29,382 nucleotides of DNA, from positions 1-29,382 of the IMG/VR virus record IMGVR_UViG_3300002460_000608; one strand, written 5' to 3'. Origin of the DNA: a virus. This document shows, piece after piece, positions 5,409 through 14,059 of this stretch. The notes under the pieces were generated by a model that saw only the letters and a program-made list of their open reading frames with translations, was not told where the DNA came from and ran no database searches. The first letter of the stretch is position 1. Each line of letters begins with the position of its first letter. Made by a program: the position numbers and the translations under genes.

Positions 5409-5989
5409 TCTGGATTTCCTTTCATGTCAATATATTTAGGATGGATTACAACTATTTCTTTATCGACAAACTTTGGTCGTTGGATTACCACATCCTCAAA
5501 TATTGGATTAATTACAATGCGGTCTTTTAGAACAACATTCATAACACTCTGATCGGTGATGATTGCATTTGTTACTGAAATATCCTCAATGATTGGGTTC
5601 TTAACAATGTGATCTTGGAGGACAGCATTGGCTACAGGAACATCTGTGATGACGGCATTATTGACATGCACATCTTTAGTAATGATATTAAATTCCTCGC
5701 GCTGAATAATCTTTGGAACCTCAATCTCTTTGATTCTTGCATCAATGGCAGATGATAATTTGGCGTCTAAGAGTTTCAATACCTTATCTGTAATATCATC
5801 AGCTATAGCAATGACCATCTTATCCATTCCAATAGGTATATCAATCTGCTTCTCTTTGAATATAGGACGCTCTACGATAACATCAACAAATTGTGGCTTA
5901 TCAACTCGATAGGTTGATTCAACAACCTTGATGCCAGCTACTATCTCTCTTTGATTTGTTACAGTTCCTTGTTGGATTCCTGTTTCCAT
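5405..5989 (-). CDS. decapeptide-repeat stalk/fibre protein
   Basis: 194 residues from the ATG at 5989, chosen because AAAGGTAA lies 4 bases upstream and the previous gene stops at 5991; an in-frame start at 6073 would overlap that gene by 83 bp. From residue 108 on, the protein is a regular 10-residue repeat. Asn is at 111, 121, 131, 141, 151 and 161 (Arg at 171), Asp is at 116, 126, ... 176, and hydrophobic residues lie between (for example NAVITDVPVA, NPIIEDISVT). Similar x-P-x-x-x-x-D decads appear at residues 31-55. A helical segment lies at about 56-90. The pattern suggests a beta-solenoid or trimeric beta-stalk, perhaps a tail appendage. Confidence 0.7.
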   Translation of the reverse strand: METGIQQGTVTNQREIVAGIKVVESTYRVDKPQFVDVIVERPIFKEKQIDIPIGMDKMVIAIADDITDKVLKLLDAKLSSAIDARIKEIEVPKIIQREEFNIITKDVHVNNAVITDVPVANAVLQDHIVKNPIIEDISVTNAIITDQSVMNVVLKDRIVINPIFEDVVIQRPKFVDKEIVVIHPKYIDMKGNPE

Positions 5990-5990
5990 G

Positions 5991-6260
5991 TTACCTTTCG
6001 AAGCTAATTTGTAAGACGCACGAATCGTTGGTTGTACTAATAGCTCTAAAGCTCTTAATCTGAACTTCCCCATTTAGAACAAGGTAACTTCCATCTCGAA
6101 GTAGATGTCCCTCAGTATAAGTAGGATCAGCTTGGTCATCGTAGCGATATCGGCACTCTCCCTCGACAGTAATAAATACTCGCTCTGCTGTAACAGACAA
6201 TCCTTTTGGCTTATTACTTACTTCAATACGTTCGAATTTAAATGCTGAGAGGTTTATCAT
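5991..6260 (-). CDS. small conserved virion protein
   Basis: 89 residues, beta-rich: SVTAERVFITVEGECRYRYDD, then DPTYTEGHLLRDGSYLVLNG, ending in CVLQISFER. I recall a family of short phage structural proteins with R-x-R-x-D-D-x-x-P-T-x-x-x-G-x-x-L-x-x-G in this position. No enzymatic motif is seen. The stop lies 1 base before the next gene's ATG (TAACATG). Confidence 0.65.
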   Translation of the reverse strand: MINLSAFKFERIEVSNKPKGLSVTAERVFITVEGECRYRYDDQADPTYTEGHLLRDGSYLVLNGEVQIKSFRAISTTNDSCVLQISFER

Positions 6261-6364
6261 GAATTGGAGTATTTAAGACTTTGTTTGTGGTAGAATTGGG
6301 GTATGCCACTAGAATTACTATTCATCATCATTGCTTTCGGATCTTCTGCTTTTTTCTTCCACGA

Positions 6365-8212
6365 TTAATCATTGACCATAAGCCTGTAGAAAGCAATAGC
6401 TGCCGCACCTTGGACTATGGCAAATCCTGCCGCGGATCCAACGCGCTTGACTAAATGTGCAGCAGACTGCATCTGCTCAAGATTGGCTTTCTCATATCTA
6501 AGTTGAGCTAGAGCTTTTTTATTTGTAGCCTTAGTGTTGTAAAGTTCTTTTTCGATTAACTTAAGGCGATTCTTTAGAGTTGCTTCAACTTGAGCAATCC
6601 GCTCTTTGCCAATGGTATTAATCTTCTGAACCTGCTTACCCATCTGACGAACGCCTTTGGTCTGGTTACCAATACCCTCAACTAAGTTGATGCCTTCCTC
6701 GATATTAGACATAGCAAGGAAGTCTTCTTGAGTTAGGTTTCTGGGTTTAAGCCCAAGGTTCTTAATGAAGGCGTTGGCTGCCTTTGTATCAAACTCTCCA
6801 GTGCCAGGTCTAAAGTTCTTAAATGCAAACTTTTGAAGCTTAACTGACTGACTATACTGTTGATTGAGTTCGGTTATATTGAACCCGCTTGCGTCTTGTA
6901 AAACAGGCCCAAGGCGTCTACCAAGATTCTTGTTGTAGAAAGAGATAGCTAAATCTTCAGCTGTATACTTTCCAGACCCTTCAACTGCTTTTGCTGTAAG
7001 ACTATTACCAAGTAACTTCTTCTGCTTAAGAACCTCCCTTAAATCAACAAACTCAGTTCTTTGAATAGTTCTACCAAGCATATCGGTAGTAGGAGTCTTT
7101 TGGATTTTACCAACAACCCCCTCTGTAGCCTTAGAAATTGCGAGCTTTATTTCAGGTAGGTCAAGACCCATGCCTGAAAGCTCTTCCATAGTCTCCTTCT
7201 CAAGAGCGATTATGTCATCTACTGACAACCCTTTTCCTGCAACACCGGAGCTTCTCTGCATCTCATCAGCATTCTCAAGCATAGTTTCAAGAGTAGCGTT
7301 GTAAGCTTTACTTGGGCCCTTTATAGTCTTCTCTAAAATATCCGGTCTAATCTTGGTTGATATTTCAGAGACTTGACGAGCAAAGCTATTAGCTATCTGC
7401 TTATTCTGAAAAGCAAGCCGTTTCTTCTCAAGTTGGATAGCCTCTTCTCCAGATTGTTTAACAGTCATCTTTAAACGCTCTAATTTCTCAACCTTAGCAA
7501 CTTCTTTAGACAAAGGAATCTTTGCAATCTGTTTGGTTAAATCCTTAATTTTATTAACAGCACCAAATGATTCATTAAGTATTTTTGCTGTTTGGAATAT
7601 AGCTCCTCCAGCACCGCTAATAGCTCCGCTCAATGCAGCGTTCCAAATTCTATCTTGTAGTTCGTCAGCGGGAAATAACCCGCCACCAACCATACCTGCT
7701 GATGTATATCCAGCAATCTTACGAGAAACCCCAAGAGCTGTTTCAGCTTTTTTAGCTCCACCAACGATTCTAGCGGATATATTTGCAGCTCTGGATGTAA
7801 GACCCACAGGTGTAACAGTTCCAGCTATTTGACCAACAAGATTTCCTCTTGGGATTTTCTTACCTATAAAGTATTCAATAGGAGCACCTGTAGTCTTTTT
7901 GACTACGGCTTCAGCAATGTCTTGTACAAGACCACCAGTCATACCAGTTGCTATTCCGGTAGCAGTATCAATAATATCTTTGCCTATGTCTCTACGAGGA
8001 ATCTGACCCAACTTGCTTTCAGGTGTAGATTGGATAGCAGCTTTAGCTCTTTCTAACCAAGTTTCTTTTACCTCTAGCTTTGTCTCAGGCTGAATAGCCT
8101 TCTCAGCCTTACCAAAGAACTCTTCCATAGAAGCCCTATTTTCACTTGTCTTCTCAACAAATGGATCATCTCCAAAGAACTCTTGAAGAGTAGCTTTAGA
8201 TTCTTTAGCCAC
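6365..8212 (-). CDS. internal virion (DNA-ejection) protein-like, 615 aa
   Basis: 615 residues from a GTG at 8212, with GAGG about 9 bases upstream; it overlaps the preceding gene by 8 bp. The N-terminus has two near-identical motifs 20 residues apart: LQEFFG at 9-14 and MEEFFG at 29-34. A Gly/Ala-rich region with hydrophobic patches follows (about 85-215), then long helical and coiled-coil stretches. The last about 25 residues are hydrophobic (GFAIVQGAAAIAFYRLM). Length, helix content and position fit the ejected inner proteins of podoviruses (roles like T7 gp15/gp16 or P22 gp16/gp20). No transglycosylase motif is seen. The exact family is not recognised. Confidence 0.65.
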   Translation of the reverse strand: MAKESKATLQEFFGDDPFVEKTSENRASMEEFFGKAEKAIQPETKLEVKETWLERAKAAIQSTPESKLGQIPRRDIGKDIIDTATGIATGMTGGLVQDIAEAVVKKTTGAPIEYFIGKKIPRGNLVGQIAGTVTPVGLTSRAANISARIVGGAKKAETALGVSRKIAGYTSAGMVGGGLFPADELQDRIWNAALSGAISGAGGAIFQTAKILNESFGAVNKIKDLTKQIAKIPLSKEVAKVEKLERLKMTVKQSGEEAIQLEKKRLAFQNKQIANSFARQVSEISTKIRPDILEKTIKGPSKAYNATLETMLENADEMQRSSGVAGKGLSVDDIIALEKETMEELSGMGLDLPEIKLAISKATEGVVGKIQKTPTTDMLGRTIQRTEFVDLREVLKQKKLLGNSLTAKAVEGSGKYTAEDLAISFYNKNLGRRLGPVLQDASGFNITELNQQYSQSVKLQKFAFKNFRPGTGEFDTKAANAFIKNLGLKPRNLTQEDFLAMSNIEEGINLVEGIGNQTKGVRQMGKQVQKINTIGKERIAQVEATLKNRLKLIEKELYNTKATNKKALAQLRYEKANLEQMQSAAHLVKRVGSAAGFAIVQGAAAIAFYRLMVND

Positions 8213-9410
8213 TTAAAGCCTCGGCTTTCTCAATAAGGAAGTCTACAATTTCACCATCAGGGATATTTGGGTTGGCTTTCTTGAACTGTTTGACTTTTTC
8301 TTTCATCCCAAATGGTAGGTCAATCTTTTCGATTGGTGTGCTAAGCTTCTCAATACGTTTCTTGGCATACCTAAGAGAGGACTTTGAGAGAATACCTTGT
8401 ATGATTCCAAATTGGTTGTCAGACTCTTCCTTGTTTGCAAGAGCTAGATTGAAAGCTTTGACAACAACTTTTCTATCCTTATCGGTCAATGTTCCTTTTT
8501 CATCGAATCCACCACGAGAGATTAGAGTTGAAAAAGCTTCTACGTTTCTTAAGAATGAAGCGGCTTGAGGGTTCTTACCAATCTTGGAATTCACAAGTTT
8601 ACCAAGGGCATCCTTCTTCTGACTAAAGATAGCGTCCAAGGTTGCATCTTCTAATTCTTTTGTTCCAGAGATTGGAGCTATGGATTGAGGGTCAAAGCCT
8701 TCATAGAAGGAAGTCTTGAGTGAACTAAAGGCATCTATGGCAGAGTTTGCTTTTTGAGCAGCATCAAGTGAGTCGACAAGTTCTTTCTTGGTTAACTCAT
8801 TATCAATAGATCGCAATTCTGCTGATTGCTTAAATGCTTGAGTAGATTCCGTTTCTTCTCTTTGAAGCTTTCTAATCTCGTATTGCTCTTTAGCCATCTC
8901 AGCTTGGTTTTTTAGCTTGAAGCTGGCTTTGGGACCAGTTGAGGAGATGCTTAGGGTTGTTTCAACAGGAGATGGTGTTGGAGTTGAACCATCTCCGCTT
9001 GGTTGAGTAATTTGAGTAGATTGGCCACCACCCTGCAACTCTTGAATTTTGGATATCATTTCTTCCATTTGAGAACCAAACTGCTTCTCGCGCATTGAAG
9101 ACTTAACCTTTTCTTCTTGAAGCTTGATGCTAGATTCCTTATAAGCTTTATAAATATTCTCTTTCAAGGAAACATCTTTCATTGCATTAATACCTTCAAG
9201 AACCTGATTAGCACTAGTAATTTCTTCCTCACTAGCACCAGAAGCTTTAAGCCTTTCAATATCTTGAAAAGCAGCTATATCAATGGCAGTAGATTTGGTT
9301 TGAAGGGTATTCTTCTCCGCATCCTTTTTAATCTTCTCTTTAATCGTCTCAAGAGCGGCATCAGACCCGCTCTTCATCCCAGTATTGAAAGCATCGCTAT
9401 CAAATCTCAT
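8205..9410 (-). CDS. coiled-coil internal virion protein-like, 401 aa
   Basis: 401 residues from the ATG at 9410, which overlaps the upstream stop (ATGA) and has AAGG upstream. A GTG two codons earlier is possible. The protein is highly charged and helical, rich in Lys, Glu, Ala and Ser. A Ser/Thr/Gln/Pro-rich linker near residues 128-155 separates two coiled-coil halves. No catalytic motif was found. It is probably a partner of the 615-residue protein, which starts within its last codons. Confidence 0.65.
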   Translation of the reverse strand: MRFDSDAFNTGMKSGSDAALETIKEKIKKDAEKNTLQTKSTAIDIAAFQDIERLKASGASEEEITSANQVLEGINAMKDVSLKENIYKAYKESSIKLQEEKVKSSMREKQFGSQMEEMISKIQELQGGGQSTQITQPSGDGSTPTPSPVETTLSISSTGPKASFKLKNQAEMAKEQYEIRKLQREETESTQAFKQSAELRSIDNELTKKELVDSLDAAQKANSAIDAFSSLKTSFYEGFDPQSIAPISGTKELEDATLDAIFSQKKDALGKLVNSKIGKNPQAASFLRNVEAFSTLISRGGFDEKGTLTDKDRKVVVKAFNLALANKEESDNQFGIIQGILSKSSLRYAKKRIEKLSTPIEKIDLPFGMKEKVKQFKKANPNIPDGEIVDFLIEKAEALSG

Positions 9411-9739
9411 TTGCACACCTTAGGAAAGAACATTCCCGTTTTCATTATGTACTCCTTATATGAGTCAAGATTTCTAAGGATTACTTCTTCCTGTATGGCT
9501 CTTGATAAGTAAAATACTACTATGAAATAGATTAAGGCTATGTGAATAGATAGGACAGCTAGTCCTATAAACATAACAATGCTTCCAACGTAAGATGGAT
9601 GGCGTACTATCCCATATATTCCATCTGTCTTAATACGCTCCGGCATTGAGATGGCTAGGTTAAACTTCCCCATGTGGCGTATAGAAACCATACGGATTAG
9701 TAATCCTGTTAGGAAAATTACAGCTCCTAGTCCTATCAT
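9407..9739 (-). CDS. ICMT/PEMT-like small membrane methyltransferase
   Basis: 110 residues. The motif G-I-Y-G-I-V-R-H-P-S-Y-V-G at 40-52 and EE at 84-85 followed by YKEY at 94-97 are the hallmark of the isoprenylcysteine carboxyl methyltransferase / phospholipid methyltransferase fold (RHPxYxG ... EE ... Y). Membrane helices lie at about 2-16, 52-67 and 68-80. It is shorter than usual family members (often 150-200), keeping the SAM-binding C-terminal core but little of the N-terminal membrane part. Substrates in the family are prenylated proteins, lipids or other small molecules; the substrate here is unknown. It is wedged between virion genes with ATGA overlaps on both sides (9736-9739 and 9407-9410), so it is co-expressed late. 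Confidence 0.8.
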   Translation of the reverse strand: MIGLGAVIFLTGLLIRMVSIRHMGKFNLAISMPERIKTDGIYGIVRHPSYVGSIVMFIGLAVLSIHIALIYFIVVFYLSRAIQEEVILRNLDSYKEYIMKTGMFFPKVCK

Positions 9740-10482
9740 AGGGCAGCGAAGGCAGCTGTCCCTACAGCTGTTCCAAAAGCTCCCGTTGCCGCTCCAGCAC
9801 CTCCACTTAAAATACTTCCAAAAAAGTCCTTTTGGCTTGATTGAGATTTGTAGATATCTGCTTGAGAGCCAAAAATAGAGGCATTGAAGTTATTGAGACC
9901 TTGTTGATAACCAAATACGCTCTCAGGATTAACATTCTGAACCAGTTGGCCTGTGCCTGTAGTACCTTGAACATTCGGCATATTGCCGATGGGCACTCGA
10001 CCAGCAGTAGACAACGCAACATTGAGACGTCTATCCTTTAAGCTCTGTTTGAGTTGCTGGAGCTGGACACTCTCATCTATAGAACCTAAAGGTGATATGG
10101 CCCCGATACCACGCTGAGATTGACCGGCTCGAACATTATCAAGGAGGCCGGGAGCCAATGCATCATATTCCTGCTGGTCATTACCTCCTAGGTAGTCGGC
10201 TAGGGTCTTCTGAGCGCCAGCAAGTTCAGGGGATAAAGAGCGTTCTATCTCAGCAAATCTAGGCCCATACTCACTCTGTAGCTTAAGTGCCGCTTCTGCA
10301 AACTGAGGCCCATACTCCTGTAATGACTTAAGCTGTTCTTCTGAGAACTGACCACCATACTGTTGCTGTGCGGCAAGTATCTGAGGAAGAGCGTCTATCT
10401 GAGCTTGAATAGCTTGAGCCGATGTCTCCTGAGCTGATGGTGCTGGAGCCGGTGTTGGTGCTTGCGGTGAATCCCCACCCAT
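9736..10482 (-). CDS. virion protein with Q/A-rich helices and YGP/YGG repeats
   Basis: 248 residues. A Pro/Ala-rich start leads to helical repeats, each with a YGGQFSEEQ / YGPQFAEAA / YGPRFAEIE motif, three copies at about 13-residue spacing (residues 42-80). It ends in a Gly/Ala hydrophobic tail (SGGAGAATGAFGTAVGT). I recall this architecture from proteins between the tail and ejection genes of environmental podovirus-like genomes. It may be an internal or tail-tip protein; not assigned further. Confidence 0.65.
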   Translation of the reverse strand: MGGDSPQAPTPAPAPSAQETSAQAIQAQIDALPQILAAQQQYGGQFSEEQLKSLQEYGPQFAEAALKLQSEYGPRFAEIERSLSPELAGAQKTLADYLGGNDQQEYDALAPGLLDNVRAGQSQRGIGAISPLGSIDESVQLQQLKQSLKDRRLNVALSTAGRVPIGNMPNVQGTTGTGQLVQNVNPESVFGYQQGLNNFNASIFGSQADIYKSQSSQKDFFGSILSGGAGAATGAFGTAVGTAAFAAL

Positions 10483-10483
10483 A

Positions 10484-10801
10484 TTAAGCCACCTCTTGTA
10501 ATATCATCATTGGACACCGCTGTAGTAGTTTCATAATCTGACTCCTTGAATAATTCTTAGACTGCTTCCCGCCGTACTTCCTGCGCTGGAAGTAAATCCA
10601 TTTAACTGACCATGCTTTTCGAAATGTTTTATTCATCAACTCTCTGAATATTGACCAGTCATTCTTATGGCTCTCATGTATCCAAAGGTCGGCAATATAG
10701 AGGTATTCTCCATAGAGTTTATCGAAGCCGGATTGACCGACTACTCTGGCCTCCATGTAGGCGATTACGAATCTATTTTCATTTTTTACAGTAGTTATCA
10801 T
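10484..10801 (-). CDS. GNAT-like small acyltransferase fragment
   Basis: 105 residues. The order FVIAYMEARVVG, then YLYIADLWIHESHK, then IYFQRRKYGGKQSKNYSRSQIMKLL resembles small phage N-acetyltransferase-like proteins that carry an I-x-D-L-W-I strand and end in F-x-R-x-K-x-x-x-R-x-Y-x-R. The glycine loop for acetyl-CoA (Q/R-x-x-G-x-G/A) is not clear, so it may be a degenerate or non-catalytic member. It lies between the tail fibre and a virion gene with almost no spacing. Confidence 0.5.
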   Translation of the reverse strand: MITTVKNENRFVIAYMEARVVGQSGFDKLYGEYLYIADLWIHESHKNDWSIFRELMNKTFRKAWSVKWIYFQRRKYGGKQSKNYSRSQIMKLLQRCPMMILQEVA

Positions 10802-10802
10802 C

Positions 10803-11885
10803 TCAAGCTTTTATCTCTCGAATTACAACAGTTGAAGCTAATGCGCCACCAAGTATTCTTCCTGCAGTAGCGGCGGCTTTTCCATTTATTACCGTGTTAT
10901 CACCATCTACGTTTCCGGTTCTAAACTTAAATATGATTTCGCTAGTTCCTCCAGCTGTAACAATATATCTAAGTGGAAACGTTTCTGGCTGAACAGCACT
11001 ATCTGCTGTAAACATACTAGCTCCAAAACATTCATCTGTTCCTGTAGGGTCTTTATAAATAGCTAATATTTGTTCCTCAGCACCAGATGTTGCCGCAGAT
11101 AAATGGGCTATAACATCTATAATAAGAGTATTATCAGCATGATTTGGTGTGATTGCAGTTTGAATCCCAGCCACCTCAACGCCTTCAGCCCAAGTTGGTT
11201 TAGAATCATCTAATACCATTGCTGTAGTGCCAAGCGAAGCATAAGTAACATAGTTAGTTGTAACCGTTTGAATAACACTACCCGAAAGTGCTGTGGCTGC
11301 TGTAGCGGCAACCAAAGCCGTTCCATCTTTTCTGTAATAATTTATAACTCTTGCATTAGCCGTAGTCTCTGCCCTAACAACAGCTACATCTCCAGCAGCA
11401 GTAGTAATATTTGCACCAGTTGGAAGAATTAGTGTTGTGGCGTTGTGGGTAAGAGTTAATATTCCATCAAAAACTATAGTCCTTTGTTCACCTATTTGGG
11501 TAGCTGTGCCAAAACCTGTAATTGTGGTTGTGCCTGTAATGTGCATGAAGTTACCATCAGTTGCCCAGATGGTAGTCGTGGTTGCAGAGGCAATATCAGC
11601 TCCCTTAGCTTCTAAGATTGCTTTAGAGGACATTTCAATAGTTTGGGCTACAGGAGATAAGTCTAGTTTTGAAGCAACAATTCCAGCGGCTGAGTTAATA
11701 TCAGCGTTTAATATTCCATCAGTGAGACTCAGTTTACTGTAGACAATTCCAGCCCCCGCCGCAATGTTCACATTCTGAATGTTCCCATTGTAGTCAGTAG
11801 CTAATGGATCAACCTTACCATTGAGTACGCTAGCATTTACTGTAAATGGGTCTGGCCCAAGATTAGGTAGTGTGACAATTGCCAT
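10803..11885 (-). CDS. tail fibre / appendage protein
   Basis: 360 residues; the ATG overlaps the tail hub stop as TAATG (11885). The N-terminal region has two fibre-like repeats: GAGIVYSKLSLTDGILNADI and SAAGIVASKLDLS. A Thr/Ala/Gly-rich beta region follows (about 95-215), and then a C-terminal domain ending in VVIREIKA. The composition and the I-x-x-S-K-L-x-L repeats are typical of environmental phage tail fibres. The first third probably attaches to the tail, and the C-terminus may bind receptor. Confidence 0.7.
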   Translation of the reverse strand: MAIVTLPNLGPDPFTVNASVLNGKVDPLATDYNGNIQNVNIAAGAGIVYSKLSLTDGILNADINSAAGIVASKLDLSPVAQTIEMSSKAILEAKGADIASATTTTIWATDGNFMHITGTTTITGFGTATQIGEQRTIVFDGILTLTHNATTLILPTGANITTAAGDVAVVRAETTANARVINYYRKDGTALVAATAATALSGSVIQTVTTNYVTYASLGTTAMVLDDSKPTWAEGVEVAGIQTAITPNHADNTLIIDVIAHLSAATSGAEEQILAIYKDPTGTDECFGASMFTADSAVQPETFPLRYIVTAGGTSEIIFKFRTGNVDGDNTVINGKAAATAGRILGGALASTVVIREIKA

Positions 11886-14059
11886 TATGAGATTCTCCCC
11901 TCGTAGCCCCTTGCAAAGAGTTCATACTCAACGAATGTGGGACGTTTGTTGTATATTGAATTATTGATGCGAAGGCGTGCGGAGCTACCTTTTCCTGCGA
12001 ACTTGCTTCGATAGGAGCTGTTTAGAGCTTCGCTTCCACCCGTATCTTCTGGAGTAGTAAATGGTGTTTGTAATGCTCCAGACAGAGTATCTGTGGATGC
12101 TATGGAGCTAAATCCTGTATGATCTACATCAATAGAGTAGTTGTATATTGCATCTGAACCCGTCTCAGCAGTAAATCTAACCGGATCAAATATCTTTCGA
12201 GTAAACGGCTCTCCAAAGTCGTGTTCCTTGGTGATAATATCCTGTACGATTGCCGCCCCATTGTCGGTGTTTCCAGAGAGAACTTTATAGCATAGGGATA
12301 ATGATCTAGCATCTCCACCTATAATCGTCTTAATGTTATCCCCAAATCCAAATGATGTCATACAGGACATATTCCATACGTCTATTGGAATGGTTGTCCA
12401 TGAGCCGTTAGGGTCACCTGTCTTAGAGGCCGCAAAGCTATCCCATATCATCCAACGGTTGGGGATGGTTGAGGTTCCTACCGGAACTCCAAGGAGGTAG
12501 AGGCCATTCTCGAAGAATCCAACAGAGTTTTGGATGGAGTCCTGATTGATAGCCTCTATGATGTCTCGAATAGGGTCGGAGATTACACCTACTCTCAATT
12601 TATCAAAGGTTGTGCGGGAAAGGAGTCTCACGCCATCATTGGCAAGGTATATCTGGTCATTTCCAATATCACAGACTGTGCGGCCAGCCGGGCATCCAAT
12701 TACTACGCTTAGTGGTTTAAGATTCCAATCAGATAGTGGGGTCGTCCCCTCCATCTGAAGAACGAATATGGAATCATTTTTGTAGATGATTAGTTCGAAC
12801 TCTTTGAACATCTTAAGCCAGGTGACCTTACCGCCTCCACCGGAGCGAACTTTGAAGAAGTTTGTATCTCTCACCCATGTTTGAGGGGCAAGAGCATTTG
12901 AGAACCATACAATATCTCTATTGGCTATTGTAAGAGAACCTGATGCAAACATGCGGTTGTTGGCTGTCCATTCGGCAAATGTGGTACGAGGGAAGTCTGT
13001 GTTGGTATTGCCTTCGTCTGTGACTGATAGAGCAGAATCAATGGAGTAAACATTGTCCGTTCCATTTAGGATGAATAAGCGGTCTAATCCTTGGATGAAG
13101 TTGGTGGTTAGACCAGCCGTTAAAGCGGTAAGGCCAGTTATATTATCCCAAGTAAGGAAGTTTGAGTTAAGCTCCTGAATCTTGGTATCCATAGCTCGAA
13201 TTGGCTTGTTGTAAGTCGTACCCACCGAATATGTAGTAATTCCCAATATTGGTTTAATCTCAAGCTCATCAGCCGTAAACGCCCCATCATATATGCGAAG
13301 GTCATCCAGTTCTCCATCAAAGGTGCGGGTTACTGCGGCGTTATTCCCTAGGATAAGGTCAACCGCAGAGTCATCATTGACAGCATCTACACCGCTAGTA
13401 TCAGTCGAATAGGTTGCTATCGCCCCATCAATGTAAATGTCACCAGACTTGTCAGAGTTGTAGATAGCATCCACCTTATGCCAAGCCCCTGCGGATAAGG
13501 TTGTGGATGTGACCACAAGAGTGTTTGTTGTCGCATGTCCCACCTCAAACTTCAGTTTAACTGTGCTTGACGATTCGCCAAATACGAACAAGCGATAACC
13601 AATGTCAGTTCCTGAGAACTTGTCAAATATTCTCCCTTCATCATTTTCCCCATCAGAATCAACATATATCCATGCGGAAAGTCTGAAAGCCCCCATGCTA
13701 TTAACGTCAATTGTGGTGTCAGCAGTAACGGTAATGAGTGATGTGGTTGCATTGAATGAAGCTGCCTTTCCAAACTTACCTTCTACATATGTGACCGCTA
13801 CAGCTGTTCCATCATTGCTAGCCTTATCATCCACGGCTGTTGAGTTATCAAATGTCCATTTAGATATGAGGGTAGCCGGATTATCGCCAACAAGAGTCTG
13901 TCCTTCACGCTGTTCTAATTGACCAATCTTTGTTATGTAAGAGTTCTCAATAAGTGAGGCTTGATTAGGTTTTAGTGTAGATGGATCATCACCTGAGTTT
14001 TGACCTCCCGTGAAGTCTATCTGATTAACCTTTGCTCTCCGACTTGAAATAATCGGCAT
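11885..14059 (-). CDS. tail hub protein (tail tubular B / P22 gp10-like) with inserted LamG domain
   Basis: 724 residues. The start is typical of short-tail hub proteins: NQIDFTGGQNSGDDPSTLKP, then SLIENSYITKIGQLEQREG. Residues about 65-265 are an inserted LamG-like domain with LISKWTFDNSTAVDD, FRLSAWIYVDSDG, WHKVDAIYNSDKSGDIYIDG and the closing G-E-L-D-D-L-R-I-Y-D-G. The rest looks like a beta-propeller hub (repeated strands such as GLDRLFILNGTDNVYSID and GNDQIYLANDGVRLLS). It is likely part of the distal tail tube, with the LamG domain facing outward for glycan contact. TAATG overlap with the adaptor gene. Confidence 0.75.
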   Translation of the reverse strand: MPIISSRRAKVNQIDFTGGQNSGDDPSTLKPNQASLIENSYITKIGQLEQREGQTLVGDNPATLISKWTFDNSTAVDDKASNDGTAVAVTYVEGKFGKAASFNATTSLITVTADTTIDVNSMGAFRLSAWIYVDSDGENDEGRIFDKFSGTDIGYRLFVFGESSSTVKLKFEVGHATTNTLVVTSTTLSAGAWHKVDAIYNSDKSGDIYIDGAIATYSTDTSGVDAVNDDSAVDLILGNNAAVTRTFDGELDDLRIYDGAFTADELEIKPILGITTYSVGTTYNKPIRAMDTKIQELNSNFLTWDNITGLTALTAGLTTNFIQGLDRLFILNGTDNVYSIDSALSVTDEGNTNTDFPRTTFAEWTANNRMFASGSLTIANRDIVWFSNALAPQTWVRDTNFFKVRSGGGGKVTWLKMFKEFELIIYKNDSIFVLQMEGTTPLSDWNLKPLSVVIGCPAGRTVCDIGNDQIYLANDGVRLLSRTTFDKLRVGVISDPIRDIIEAINQDSIQNSVGFFENGLYLLGVPVGTSTIPNRWMIWDSFAASKTGDPNGSWTTIPIDVWNMSCMTSFGFGDNIKTIIGGDARSLSLCYKVLSGNTDNGAAIVQDIITKEHDFGEPFTRKIFDPVRFTAETGSDAIYNYSIDVDHTGFSSIASTDTLSGALQTPFTTPEDTGGSEALNSSYRSKFAGKGSSARLRINNSIYNKRPTFVEYELFARGYEGRIS

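Noticed and set aside
5991-6073. Longer start (6073) for the decapeptide-repeat protein
   Set aside because: It would overlap the upstream gene by 83 bp, whereas the ATG at 5989 has a good ribosome site right after that gene's stop.
6303-6368. + strand 21-residue hydrophobic ORF (MPLELLFIIIAFGSSAFFFH...)
   Set aside because: It lies on the strand opposite to the late operon, is very short, and has only a weak ribosome site. The 104-bp gap at 6261-6364 otherwise shows no clear element; a - strand ORF of 24 codons there also lacks support.
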